Source: Pseudomonadota bacterium (GTDB taxonomy: Bacteria > Myxococcota_A > UBA796 > SXON01). Taken from it: a stretch of 58,938 bases of DNA. The translations under genes were made by a program, and so were the position numbers. This document shows, piece after piece, positions 1 to 10,226 of this stretch; the stretch's first letter is position 1; every line of letters begins with the position of its first letter. The stretch covers positions 1-58,938 of the forward strand of contig JAUXTN010000046.1 of assembly GCA_030684355.1 (NCBI GenBank), written 5' to 3'. Below the pieces are notes generated by a model. It was not told the origin of the DNA. It did no database searches and saw only the letters and a list, made by a program, of their open reading frames with translations.

Positions 1-5
1 CCCTC

Positions 6-740
6 GTGGACCGCGGCGTCCAGGAGCCCCGCGCCCTCCCCGTCGTCCTGCCGTTCATGGGGCCGCGGTCCCGCCGCCGCCCCGTCGCCGTCGCCACCCT
101 CGCGCTGGTCCTCGGCCTGCGGTTGGGGCTCCCGCGCGGCGCCCTGGCGGATCTGGTGCTCGCCGCCCTCGCCGCCACCGCCCTCCCGCCCGGCGCCGAC
201 CCCGAGACCGTGGCTCGCGCCATCGCCGGCCGCGCCCGGAGCGGCCGCCTCTGCCAGACCGACGCCCGCGTCGTCCTCACGTTGTGGGGGCTCGGCGCCT
301 CCGCGGACCGGACCTCGGGGCGCCACCCGCACCTCTACGCCCGCATCGTGAGCCTCGTCGACGAGGCCGACGGCATGCTCCGCGCCGACGGGCCGGACCG
401 CCTCCTGCCCGACGAGGCCATCGCGCGGCTCCAGGCGCACGCCGCCCGCCGGCACGACAGCGCGCTGGTCGAGGCCCTCGTCTCCTGCGTGGGCCGGTAC
501 CCCGTCGGGAGCACGCTCGTGCTCGACAGCGGCGAGGTCGCCGTCGTCTGCCGGGCCCCCGCGACCCCCGCACACGTCGCCCGGCCGGTTGTCCGCGTCG
601 TCGTCGATCGCGCCGGGGTCATCCTCGGCGGCGGTCCGCTCGTCGATCTCGCGCTCCCCGCCCGTGCCCAGGCCCGGATCATCGCCACCGTCGACCCCAC
701 TCGCCTCGACATTCCCCTCGCCGAGGCGGTCCTCGGGTAG
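6..740 (+). CDS. Degenerate HD-GYP-like protein, 5' partial
   Basis: The reading frame is open to the window edge, so the GTG at 6 need not be the true start. The last 80 or so residues look like the C-terminal part of an HD-GYP domain: an ARIVSLVDEADG stretch, then RYPVGSTLVLDSGEVAVV, then a DLALP ending. HD-GYP proteins are cyclic-di-GMP phosphodiesterases. Here the expected HD and HH/GYP metal-binding motifs are not visible. The helix that should carry HD reads LAALAATAL, and the GYP region reads LGASADRTSGRHP. If the assignment is right, the protein is probably catalytically dead and might act as a binding or regulatory version. It ends in a TAG directly followed by a small hairpin. Family assignment is moderate; function is unknown. 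Confidence 0.5.
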   Translation: MDRGVQEPRALPVVLPFMGPRSRRRPVAVATLALVLGLRLGLPRGALADLVLAALAATALPPGADPETVARAIAGRARSGRLCQTDARVVLTLWGLGASADRTSGRHPHLYARIVSLVDEADGMLRADGPDRLLPDEAIARLQAHAARRHDSALVEALVSCVGRYPVGSTLVLDSGEVAVVCRAPATPAHVARPVVRVVVDRAGVILGGGPLVDLALPARAQARIIATVDPTRLDIPLAEAVLG

Positions 741-741
741 C

Positions 742-764
742 CAGGCCCGTTAGCGCGCGGCCTG
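742..764 (+). terminator. Stop-adjacent hairpin, copy 1
   Basis: Arms CAGGCC (742-747) and GGCCTG (759-764) enclose an 11-base loop. The stem starts one base after the TAG of the preceding gene. The same arms, loop length and GTAGC flank recur after the stop codon near 18414. There is no T-tract, so this is at best a weak or Rho-assisted terminator, or an mRNA 3'-end stabiliser. Confidence 0.35.
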
Positions 765-828
765 TCTCACTTCATCGGGTCGACGGGTCGCGCGGGCGCG
801 GGGTAGGAGCCGGGCGGAGGATCTACGC

Positions 829-1560
829 TTGGCGCCCCTCGCGCTGCTCACCGACTTTGGTCTCGGCGATCCGTACGCGGGCATCCTCCGCGGGGTCCTG
901 GCGACGCTCGCGCCGGGTGTCCCGGTGCTGGACGTGACGCACGGCGTGCCGCCGCAGGACGTGCGCGTGGGCGCGCTCTTCCTCGACGCGGCGTGGCCCC
1001 ACTTCCCCGTCGGTACCGTGTTCGTGTGCGTCGTCGACCCCGGGGTGGGCACCGCCCGCCGGCCGATCGCCGTGCGCGCCGCCGGCCGCCTGTTCGTCGG
1101 GCCCGACAACGGGCTCCTGGGGCTCCTGCCCGATCCCGAAGCGCGCGCCATCACGGCTCCGTGGGGCGTCCCCTCCCCCTCGCGCACCTTCCATGGTCGC
1201 GACCTCTTCGCCCCCGTCGCCGCCCGCCTCGCCACCGGCGCCGCGTTCAGCGACGTCGGCCCCATCGTGACCGATGCCGTCCGGATGACCCTGCCCGCCG
1301 CGGACGACGGCGCGGGCGAGGTCCTCTACGTCGACCATTTTGGAAACGCGGTGACGAACCTGCCGGGCGTCGACCACGGCGTCGTGCGGATCGGAGACCG
1401 TCCCGCCCCCGTCGTGCCGACCTACGGCGCCGCGCCGCGGGGCGTGCCCGTCGCGCTCACCGGGAGCACGGGGCGCGTCGAGATCGCCCTCCGGGACGGC
1501 AATGCCGCCCACACCCTGGGCATCGGCCCCGGGACGCGCGTGACGTGGGAGCCCGCATGA
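829..1560 (+). CDS. SAM hydroxide adenosyltransferase (DUF62 family)
   Basis: This family uses S-adenosylmethionine and water (hydroxide) to give adenosine and methionine. The 243-residue protein has the family's landmarks: LLTDFGLGDPYAG at the N-terminus, VVDPGVGTARRPI (about 69-80), GPDNGLL (91-97), FHGRDLF (121-127) and YVDHFGNAVTN (167-177). Asp70, Arg77 and His122 fit the Asp-Arg-His triad described for the family. The start is TTG at 829, chosen because GGCGGAGG ends 8 bases upstream. The stop overlaps the larE start (ATGA), so the two are probably translationally coupled. The physiological role of this family is not settled. Confidence 0.88.
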   Translation: MAPLALLTDFGLGDPYAGILRGVLATLAPGVPVLDVTHGVPPQDVRVGALFLDAAWPHFPVGTVFVCVVDPGVGTARRPIAVRAAGRLFVGPDNGLLGLLPDPEARAITAPWGVPSPSRTFHGRDLFAPVAARLATGAAFSDVGPIVTDAVRMTLPAADDGAGEVLYVDHFGNAVTNLPGVDHGVVRIGDRPAPVVPTYGAAPRGVPVALTGSTGRVEIALRDGNAAHTLGIGPGTRVTWEPA

Positions 1561-2465
1561 CCGAAGCCCTGGATCCGCGCCTCACCGAGAAGCTCGACGG
1601 ACTCCGCGCCCTCCTCCGCTCGATGGAGGACGTGCTCGTGACGTTCTCGGGTGGCGTCGACTCCGCGCTCGTGCTGAAGGTGGCGGTCGACACCCTTGGG
1701 GACCGCGCCCTCGCCCTGACCGCGGACTCGCCCACCTTCCCGCCGGAGGAGTGCGCGGAGGCCCGTCGCTTCGCGGCCGAGATCGGCGCGCGCCACCTCG
1801 TCGTGGCCGCGCACGAGCTGGAGCGGGAGGGGTACGCCAAGAACGCCGGCGACCGCTGCTACTTCTGCAAGACCGAGCTGTTCGACCTCGCGCGCGACAC
1901 CGCCGCGGCGCGGGGCATCCGCTGGATCCTCGACGGCACGATCGTCGACGACCTCGGCGGGCACCGCCCGGGGCTGAAGGCCGCCGCGGAGCACGAGGTA
2001 CGGCACCCGCTCGTCGAGGCCGGCTTCACGAAGGCCGACGTGCGCGCCGCGGCGAAGGCGCTCGGCATGCCGGTCTGGGACAAGCCGAGCTTCGCGTGCC
2101 TTGGGAGCCGATTCGCCGTCGGCACCCGTGTCACGCTCGGCCGGGTGACCCGCGTCGGCCGCATCGAGAGCGCGCTGCGGGTACACGGCTTCCGGCAGTT
2201 CCGGGTGCGCTTCCACGAGCTGGGTGGATCCGAGCTGCTGCGCATCGAGGTAGAGATCGGCGAGCTCGCGCGCCTGGTCGCGCCGGGCGTGCGTGACGAC
2301 ATCGTGGCCGCGTGCCGCGCGGAGGGTTTTTCTTGGATCACGCTGGACCTGGAAGGCTACCGGACGGGCAGCACGTCGGGGGCCCACCCCTCCGTCCCCT
2401 CGGCATCGGAGACCGCGTCGACCACGTCCCCCCCGGCGCACGCAAGCGGGTCTTCGCGGAGCTGA
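1557..2465 (+). CDS. larE: LarE-type ATP-dependent sacrificial sulfur transferase
   Basis: LarE activates a pyridinium dinucleotide by adenylation and donates sulfur while making the nickel-pincer cofactor of lactate racemase. Visible motifs are the PP-loop SGGVDS (31-36), AGDRCYFCK (97-105), DGTIVDDLGGHRPGLKAA (126-143) and KPSFACLGSRF (176-186). Cys181 lies in the region of the family's conserved sulfur-donor or cluster-ligand cysteine. ATG at 1557 overlaps the upstream stop by ATGA. No larA, larB or larC is in the window, so the partner enzyme is unknown; NCP-independent roles of orphan LarE proteins are possible. After the usual LDLEGYRTGS ending there are about 35 extra low-complexity residues that overlap the next gene. 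Confidence 0.88.
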   Translation: MTEALDPRLTEKLDGLRALLRSMEDVLVTFSGGVDSALVLKVAVDTLGDRALALTADSPTFPPEECAEARRFAAEIGARHLVVAAHELEREGYAKNAGDRCYFCKTELFDLARDTAAARGIRWILDGTIVDDLGGHRPGLKAAAEHEVRHPLVEAGFTKADVRAAAKALGMPVWDKPSFACLGSRFAVGTRVTLGRVTRVGRIESALRVHGFRQFRVRFHELGGSELLRIEVEIGELARLVAPGVRDDIVAACRAEGFSWITLDLEGYRTGSTSGAHPSVPSASETASTTSPPAHASGSSRS

Positions 2466-3109
2466 CGGCCCTCTGGCTCGTCACGCTCCTCGCCATCCGC
2501 GCGGTCGTCGCCCTCAAGGGCCCCGAGTGGACCCTCGCGGCGGTCCCGTTCCTGTTCATCTACGCGCCGGTGCTCCTCTGCCAGTGGCGCAAGGTCGACA
2601 GCTACGGCTACCGCATCGCCATCCCGGCATTCTCCGACTGGCCGGCGTGGCGCGAGGGCCTCGTCGCCGCGGGCCTCGTCATCGGCATCATCGTGGTGCC
2701 GTGGCTCGCCGGGTACCACCTCTACCAGACCACCCTGTTCGGCCTCTCGCCCGGGCTGCGCGTGCCGGAGAACTGGGCGTTGCTCGTGCCCTACCACCTC
2801 TTCTTCGTCGCGATCCCCGAGGAATTCTTCTATCGGGGCTACTTCCAGACGCGGTTGAACGAGGTGTTCCCGAGGAAGTTCCTGGTCTTCGGCGTCCCCA
2901 TCGGGTGGGGGCTCGTGATCGCCAGCCTGTTCTTCGCGTTCGGGCACTCGCTCGTGACGGTGCGGTGGTGGCACTTCGCGACGTTCTTCCCCGGGCTCCT
3001 CTTCGGGTGGCTCCGCGAGAAGACGGGTCAGCCGCTCGCGGGCGCGCTCCTGCACGCCTGGGCGAACGTCTGCGTCACGTGGCTGGACACGATGTACGGG
3101 GTCATCTAG
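2333..3109 (+). CDS. CPBP-family intramembrane glutamic protease
   Basis: This is a polytopic membrane protein of the CPBP (Abi/CAAX-processing) family. The catalytic motif EEFFYRGYFQ is clear, followed by the second family motif around FFAFGHSL and a late HAWAN motif with the third histidine. About six hydrophobic segments are seen. TTG at 2333 was chosen as start because GGAGGG sits 6 bases upstream; GTG at 2312 is the alternative. Either start lies inside the end of larE, so translation is likely coupled. Family members process prenylated or other membrane proteins and some act as anti-sigma or exopolysaccharide regulators. The substrate here is unknown. Confidence 0.78.
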   Translation: MDHAGPGRLPDGQHVGGPPLRPLGIGDRVDHVPPGARKRVFAELTALWLVTLLAIRAVVALKGPEWTLAAVPFLFIYAPVLLCQWRKVDSYGYRIAIPAFSDWPAWREGLVAAGLVIGIIVVPWLAGYHLYQTTLFGLSPGLRVPENWALLVPYHLFFVAIPEEFFYRGYFQTRLNEVFPRKFLVFGVPIGWGLVIASLFFAFGHSLVTVRWWHFATFFPGLLFGWLREKTGQPLAGALLHAWANVCVTWLDTMYGVI

Positions 3110-3133
3110 GCAGGTGGCCCGAACGCCCGCGGC

Positions 3134-5068
3134 CTACTTGACCAGCTTCTGGAGGCCGCGCATGCGCGCCTCGACCTCAACCACGCGGTAGCTGCCGTCG
3201 AGATCGCGGAGTTCTTCGAGGAGGCGCACGGCGGCACGCGGCTTGCCCGTGGCGGTGTAGAGCGCCGAGAGTTCGAACAGCGCGTCGGGGTAGGCGGGAT
3301 CGCTCTCCAGGGCGTCGTTGGAGGCCTCGCGGAGCAGGTCGAGCGCGCGCGTGACCTCGCCGAGGCCGCGCACTGCCTGGGCGCGCAGCACGGCGGCCTC
3401 CAGCGTGGCCAGGCCGTCGAGCATCGCGAGGGCGTCGGCCCACATGCCCACCGCCACGAGCGAGCGGGCCTCGTCGACGTCGGCCTCCGGGGCGAGCTCG
3501 TCGAGGGCGTCGGGCAGCACCTCGGCGAACGTGCCGTCCTCCAACGGGGCGAAGTCGGCGAAGGCGTCTTCCTCCTCCTCCTCGACCGGCGCCGGCGTGA
3601 CCGGGGGCGGCGGCGTGGCTGCGCGCGCGCTGCTGCGGAGCGCGGAGATCCTGGTGAGGACCGTGTCGTCGAGCGGATCCTCGCTGAGGGCCTCCCGGTA
3701 CGCCATCATCGCGCCGGCGAAATCGCCCGCGCTGGCGAGGCGATCGCCGCGTACGGCGGCGGTCTCCGGGGGGGCGACGGGCGCGACCGCCGGGGCGGGC
3801 GCCGCGGGGGGGGCCTCCGCGGTGGGGGCCTCGGGAGCGGACCCGGCGGGCGCCGAGAGGCCGGCCTTGGCGCGAATCACGGCGATGCGATCCCGCACGG
3901 CCTCGGCCTCGTCGCCCGCGCGCGCCAGGATGCGCTCTGTCGTGCGGAGCGCGTCCTCGGGGCGGCCCAGGGCGGCCTCGACCTCCGCCATCGCGGCGAG
4001 GAGGCCGAGGGCATCGGGCTCCTTGGCGAGCGCCTCGCGCAGGGCGGCCTCGGCGCGGTCGGTGAAGCCATAGCGGTGGTAGACCTCGGCGCGCACCTGG
4101 GCGCGCTGGGCGTCGTCCGTCGTCGGCTGGGCGAGCGCGAGCTGCGTGAGCCGGCGCTCCATCCGGCTCACCTTCGCCTCGGCGGCGGTGAGGCGCGCTT
4201 GGAGCTCGCCGTCCGCCGGCGCGAGGCGCGAGGCGCGGCGCAGGGCGTCCGCCTCCGCGGCGGGCGTGCCCCGATCGGCGGCCACGCGAGAGAGCTCGAT
4301 GAGGACCTTCAGCGCCTTCTCTCCCTGTCCCACGCCCTCGAAGGCGCGGGCGAGGAGATCGAGCGTGCGCGGCTCCCGCGGGGCCTGCCCGAACGCGAGC
4401 TGCAGGTGGACGAGCGCGCGCTTGTGCTCCCCTGCCTCGACACGCGCCGCGGCGGCGTCGAGCAGGAGGCCCGCGTCGTCGGGCTTCAGGCGGAGGGCCA
4501 TCTCCGCGATGCGGCCGACCTCGTCGGGGCGGCCCCGCCGGCGGTACTCCTCGGCCACCTCCTGGTAGGAGGCGGCGGCGCCATTGGCATCCCCGCCGGC
4601 CTCCAGGAGCTCCGCGACCTTCAACCGGAGCGGCGGCTCGCCGGGCGAGAGGTCTGCCACGCGCCGCGCCGCCTTGGCGGCGTCGAGCGCGCGACCGGCG
4701 CCGATCCAGAGGCGCATCGCGGTATCGAAGTGGACCCGCGCGTCGTTCTGGTAGCCCGAGGCGACGTAGCACTCGGCGAGGTCGAGCTGGAGGGCGGGGT
4801 CGTCCGGCCGCATCGTCACGAGCTGCTTGAGCACGGCCACGGCGGCGCGGTGCGCGCCCTCCCGCACCAGGCCCTCCGCGACCTCGCGGAACTGCTTCTC
4901 GGCGTCGAGCGGGCGGCCGAGCTTCAGCATCAGCTCGCCGACCTTCTGCCGAATTCGGCGATCGCGCGGATCAAGCTTGAGGATTGCCGAGTAGGCGCGC
5001 AGCGCGCCCTCCTGGCTCCCCAAGTTGAGCTGACGCATCGCCTCCTGTTCGAGCTGGTTCCGATCCAT
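3134..5068 (-). CDS. Large TPR-repeat protein
   Basis: The 644-residue protein has no signal peptide and is made mostly of tetratricopeptide repeats. N-terminal repeats include EGALRAYSAILKLDPRDRR and later PDDPALQLDLAECYVASG. A central Ala/Pro-rich linker (about 400-440), another repeat block, an acidic stretch with EEEEEDAFADF (about 500-515) and a final TPR block ending in LLEELRDLDGSYRVVEVE follow. It starts with ATG 9 bases after accC in the same direction and is the last gene of the pil-aro-acc run. It converges with the CPBP gene with a 24-base gap. Such proteins usually scaffold complexes; the partner is unknown, although the position suggests cell-envelope or pilus assembly. Confidence 0.75.
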   Translation of the reverse strand: MDRNQLEQEAMRQLNLGSQEGALRAYSAILKLDPRDRRIRQKVGELMLKLGRPLDAEKQFREVAEGLVREGAHRAAVAVLKQLVTMRPDDPALQLDLAECYVASGYQNDARVHFDTAMRLWIGAGRALDAAKAARRVADLSPGEPPLRLKVAELLEAGGDANGAAASYQEVAEEYRRRGRPDEVGRIAEMALRLKPDDAGLLLDAAAARVEAGEHKRALVHLQLAFGQAPREPRTLDLLARAFEGVGQGEKALKVLIELSRVAADRGTPAAEADALRRASRLAPADGELQARLTAAEAKVSRMERRLTQLALAQPTTDDAQRAQVRAEVYHRYGFTDRAEAALREALAKEPDALGLLAAMAEVEAALGRPEDALRTTERILARAGDEAEAVRDRIAVIRAKAGLSAPAGSAPEAPTAEAPPAAPAPAVAPVAPPETAAVRGDRLASAGDFAGAMMAYREALSEDPLDDTVLTRISALRSSARAATPPPPVTPAPVEEEEEDAFADFAPLEDGTFAEVLPDALDELAPEADVDEARSLVAVGMWADALAMLDGLATLEAAVLRAQAVRGLGEVTRALDLLREASNDALESDPAYPDALFELSALYTATGKPRAAVRLLEELRDLDGSYRVVEVEARMRGLQKLVK

Positions 5069-5077
5069 CGGCGCAGC

Positions 5078-6424
<1,347 letters not shown>

Positions 6425-6427
6425 CGC

Positions 6428-6876
<449 letters not shown>

Positions 6877-6877
<1 letters not shown>

Positions 6878-7323
6878 CAGCTCTCCCGCAGCGCGGCGCA
6901 GCCTAACAGACCGCGGAGCCCAAGCTCGTAGCTCTGCGCGCCGAATCCACATACGACGCCCACTGCCACGTCGCTGAAGTAGGAGCGCCGCCGGAAGGGC
7001 TCGCGCGCGTGCACGTTGGAGAGGTGCACCTCCACGAACGGCAGGGCCACTGCGAGCAGGGCGTCGCGGAGCGCGACGGACGTGTGCGTGAAGCCGCCCG
7101 GATTGATCACGATGCCGCGCACGCCCTCGTCCGCGGCGAGATGGACGCGGTCGATCAGCGCGCCCTCCCAGTTCGACTGGAACGTGGTCACCTCGACCCC
7201 GAGCTCCCCGCCGAGGTTCACGAGCCGCGTGTCAATGTCCACGAGCGTGGCGCTCCCGTAGACGCCCGGCTCCCGCCGGCCCAAGCGGTCGAGGTTGGGC
7301 CCGTGGACCACCAGGATCTTCAC
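6877..7323 (-). CDS. aroQ: Type II 3-dehydroquinate dehydratase
   Basis: This enzyme catalyses the third step of the shikimate pathway, dehydroquinate to dehydroshikimate, as a cytoplasmic dodecamer. Family motifs are complete: [17 protein letters not shown] (7-23, catalytic Tyr22), [11 protein letters not shown] (48-58), [17 protein letters not shown] (73-89) and [19 protein letters not shown] (96-114). The 148-residue length is normal. The GTG start overlaps the stop of the upstream TPR gene (GTGA). Together with aroB and aroK in the same run it gives three of the seven shikimate steps. Confidence 0.96.
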
Positions 7324-8072
7324 GTCGTCCTCCAGAAGTGCCGCGCGTACCGGGCCACCGGGTGGCGGCCGCGAGGGGGGCGCCCCTCCGCGGGCTCCGT
7401 GCTGTCCACCAGCGCCGCGAAGGCGTCGGCGAGGCCGGGGAGCGGGCGCCGCGCGGCGTCCGCGGGGACCGGGAACTCGTTCGGGACGTCCGACTGGCCC
7501 TCCAGCGCGCGGTTCAGCGCGAGGAGGGGCTCCTGGATCGAAGCCAGGGACGGATGCTCGCGGTCGAGCCGGCGCCAGAGCGCGGCGGCGCGGTGATAGT
7601 GGCCCGCCTGCGCGAAGCGCGCGGCGAGCCTCGGGTGATCGAAGGGGTCGCTTCCGCGCGGCGGCGGCTCGGTGGACCGGCCCGCGTCGGGGACACGGCT
7701 TCCGAGCGCGCCGTCCGGGTGGTTCGCCATCCGCAGGCGCTCGACGAGCGGCCGGGCCTCGCCCATCCGCCCATCCTCGACGAAGATCCGCGCCAGCAAC
7801 GACGCGGCCGCGAGGTTTTCGGGGTCCGCCTGGACGACCTCCGCGAGCACGTCGGACGCGAGGGACCGATGGCCCATCTCGAGGTGGATCCGGCCGAGCA
7901 CGACGCGAGCCGCGGCATGGTCGGGGTGCACGCGGAACCCTTCGCGGAGGATCTGCAGCCCCTCACCGAAGCGCCCCTCTCGCCGGAGGGCATCGGCAAG
8001 CGCCACGAACACGGTCGACCGGGGCTCTTCTCGCACCCGGCGGGCGAGGCGCGCGATCTCGGCCTCGGCCAC
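7320..8072 (-). CDS. TPR-repeat protein in the aro cluster
   Basis: The 250-residue soluble protein has about four TPR units in its N-terminal 130 residues (for example [20 protein letters not shown] and [20 protein letters not shown]). A Pro/Arg-rich linker follows, then one more repeat-like helix pair ([16 protein letters not shown]) and a low-complexity tail. The start is GTG. Its stop overlaps the aroQ start. No catalytic motif is seen. Its place between a lipoprotein and aroQ does not reveal its role. Confidence 0.72.
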   Translation of the reverse strand: MAEAEIARLARRVREEPRSTVFVALADALRREGRFGEGLQILREGFRVHPDHAAARVVLGRIHLEMGHRSLASDVLAEVVQADPENLAAASLLARIFVEDGRMGEARPLVERLRMANHPDGALGSRVPDAGRSTEPPPRGSDPFDHPRLAARFAQAGHYHRAAALWRRLDREHPSLASIQEPLLALNRALEGQSDVPNEFPVPADAARRPLPGLADAFAALVDSTEPAEGRPPRGRHPVARYARHFWRTT

Positions 8073-8081
8073 CGTGCGCTC

Positions 8082-8642
8082 CTACTCGAAGTCGTAGGAC
8101 CAGGACACCGTGTCGACGACGATGCTCGCGTACATCGGGATGGGGATGACCTCCCCGTCGTCGTCGTACGGGATCGAGTCCACGAAGACATAGAACTCGA
8201 GCGTGCCGCGGTTGTCGGTGCCGCCGGACATGTACGTCGGCCGGAGGCCGCCGAGATCCTGGTACTCGCCCGCGAACTCGTAGTAGTGCTCTTCGCCGAT
8301 GTCGAACCAGGCGTCACACTCGGCGGAGCCGTCGCCTTCGCAGGCAGCCTCGTACTCGTCCACCAACTGAACGGCGGTGGAGGGGATGACGTAGGCGGCG
8401 GGCCACCCGGACGTGATCTCGACCTGGATGTTGTTGAGCGGCACCACGCGGTCCTGCGAGGCGTCGTCCATCGTGACGGTGACGAACTCCTTGATGAGGA
8501 GCCCGATGCCGTCGTCCGGGTCGTTGTACGTGATGTCGAAGATCAGGCCCTGGGCATCGCCGGGGTAGCTGACCTCGGCGCCCGACGGGGCCCCGTAGGG
8601 GCCGACTGCGCAACCGACGGAGAGGGCGAGAAGCAGGGGCAT
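8082..8642 (-). CDS. Putative lipoprotein of unknown family
   Basis: A short hydrophobic leader ends in the lipobox-like LSVGC (Cys11), followed by a 175-residue mature part rich in Asp, Glu, Tyr and Gly. ATG at 8642 was chosen; a GTG four codons upstream in frame would lengthen the leader. The mature region contains alternating strands (for example LEFYVFVDSIPYDDDG and IVVDTVSWSYDFE), suggesting a beta-sandwich. Two cysteines (about 101 and 109) could form a disulfide. It sits between aroB and the TPR gene, all in one direction. I do not recognise the family. Confidence 0.68.
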   Translation of the reverse strand: MPLLLALSVGCAVGPYGAPSGAEVSYPGDAQGLIFDITYNDPDDGIGLLIKEFVTVTMDDASQDRVVPLNNIQVEITSGWPAAYVIPSTAVQLVDEYEAACEGDGSAECDAWFDIGEEHYYEFAGEYQDLGGLRPTYMSGGTDNRGTLEFYVFVDSIPYDDDGEVIPIPMYASIVVDTVSWSYDFE

Positions 8643-8670
8643 CAGCGGCTCCACGAGAGCCCACGAGGGG

Positions 8671-9759
8671 CTACGGGTCGGAAAGCAGGGCCTGGACGAG
8701 GAGAGGTACCTCTTCGACGGGGATCGACCGGAGGTCGACTCGGCCCGGCGCGGAAGGCACGACGAGCCGCAGCATACCACGAGCGCGCTTCTTGTCGAAG
8801 CCCACGGCCGCTGCCAGAGCACCGGGTTCGACGCCCGCGGGCACGCGCGTCGGGAGCCCGAGCGCGAGGGAGAGGGCGAGGAGGCGATCGGGAAGGTCGG
8901 GCGTGTCCAGCCAGCCGCGCGCGGCGGCGTAGCGGGTGACCCCGAGGAGGCCGATCGCGACCGCCTCCCCGTGCCGCAGGGTGCCGTACCCGCAGACCGC
9001 TTCGAGGGCGTGTCCGAGGGTGTGCCCAAGGTTGAGCACGGCCCTCCGCCCGTTCTCCAACGGGTCCTCGGCGACCACCGCGGCCTTCGTACGGACCGAG
9101 TCGGCGACCACCCGGGCAAGCGCGGAAGCGTCGCGACGAACGAGCGCGGGCGCGAGGGCTTCGCAGGCCGCGAGCGCGTCTTCACCCTGGAGGACGGCGT
9201 GCTTGACCACCTCGCCGAAGCCGCAGCGGAGCTCGTCGTCGGGCAGGGTGCGCAGCGTCGTGAGCGCAGCCCACACGAGCGCGGGCTGGTGGAAGGCCCC
9301 GACCAGGTTCTTGCCCTGCGGCGCGTTCACGCCGGTCTTGCCGCCCACGGACGAGTCGACCATGGCGAGGAGCGTCGTCGGCACCTGGACGAGCGGGAGC
9401 CCCCGCAGGGCGGTGGCCGCCGCGAAACCGGCGATGTCCCCGGTGACACCCCCGCCGAGCGCGACCACGGGGGTGTGGCGGTCGATCCGCAGCGCGAGGA
9501 TGCCCTGGACGAGCGCCTGCCAGGTCTCCAGCGTCTTGTTCGCCTCGCCGTCCGGCAGCTCCACGACCTCCGGCTGCCAGCCGGCCCCGCGCAGCTCGTG
9601 CAGCAGCGCAGCCGCGTGCAGGGGCCCGACCACGGGGTTCGTGACGACCACGCAGCGCCCGCTGTCCCGGCCTGCCGCCATCGCGGCACCGAGCCCGCCG
9701 AAGTCTTCGGCGATGACGACGTCGTAGGCGGCCCCCGCCACGGCTACCGGGATGCGCAC
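8671..9759 (-). CDS. aroB: 3-dehydroquinate synthase
   Basis: AroB makes 3-dehydroquinate from DAHP, using NAD and a divalent metal. The 362-residue sequence shows the NAD-binding GGGVTGDIAGF (102-112), TTLLAMVDSSVGGKTGVN (128-145), KNLVGAFHQP (150-159), and the metal-ligand regions GFGEVVKHA (180-188), NLGHTLGHALE (243-253) and HGEAVAIG (263-270). GTG at 9759 is the start, with GGAGGAG a few bases upstream; it overlaps the end of aroK by 16 bases. The aroK-aroB order after pilQ matches the classical pilMNOPQ-aroK-aroB arrangement of Gammaproteobacteria such as Pseudomonas. Confidence 0.97.
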   Translation of the reverse strand: MRIPVAVAGAAYDVVIAEDFGGLGAAMAAGRDSGRCVVVTNPVVGPLHAAALLHELRGAGWQPEVVELPDGEANKTLETWQALVQGILALRIDRHTPVVALGGGVTGDIAGFAAATALRGLPLVQVPTTLLAMVDSSVGGKTGVNAPQGKNLVGAFHQPALVWAALTTLRTLPDDELRCGFGEVVKHAVLQGEDALAACEALAPALVRRDASALARVVADSVRTKAAVVAEDPLENGRRAVLNLGHTLGHALEAVCGYGTLRHGEAVAIGLLGVTRYAAARGWLDTPDLPDRLLALSLALGLPTRVPAGVEPGALAAAVGFDKKRARGMLRLVVPSAPGRVDLRSIPVEEVPLLVQALLSDP

Positions 9760-10226
9760 AGCTCCTCCACCCGATCCGCGACGGCGTCCGGGCCCAACCC
9801 ATCCGTATCCACCCGGGGGCCGGCGGCACGCCATGCCTCGGCCCGCGCCCCGAGGAGCGCCTCCAGATTTGCCGCGAGGGGCCGCCCGGGGCCGTCCCCG
9901 ATCCGCGCGCGCAGCGTCGACGGCGCGCCCATCAGCACGACCACGCGCCAGCCATCCAGGAGCGCGCGGTTCGCCGGATCCACCACCGTGCCTCCACCGA
10001 GGGCCAGCACGCCCTCGCCTTCCACGAGCCGCGCGAGCATCTCCCGTTCGCGACGGCGGAAGCCGGCCTCCCCCTCCGCGGCGAAGATCACGGGGATATC
10101 CCCGATCGCGGCGTCGAGGTCCACGAACGGGACGGACCAGCGCGCCGCCAGGAGGCGGCCAACCGTCGACTTTCCCGCGCCCATCGGGCCCGCGAGCGCC
10201 AGGCGCACTGGGCCGGCGGGGCGCAC
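9744..10226 (-). CDS. aroK: Shikimate kinase
   Basis: The 160-residue kinase phosphorylates shikimate at the 3-position. It has the P-loop GPMGAGKS (13-20), the shikimate-binding PFVDLDAAIG, the conserved FRRRERE motif and the LALGGGTV glycine motif (about 74-81). Its GTG start lies directly against the pilQ stop (TAG then GTG), so translation is probably coupled to pilQ. The usual lid arginine region is present as GDGPGRPL. Confidence 0.95.
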   Translation of the reverse strand: MRPAGPVRLALAGPMGAGKSTVGRLLAARWSVPFVDLDAAIGDIPVIFAAEGEAGFRRREREMLARLVEGEGVLALGGGTVVDPANRALLDGWRVVVLMGAPSTLRARIGDGPGRPLAANLEALLGARAEAWRAAGPRVDTDGLGPDAVADRVEELCASR

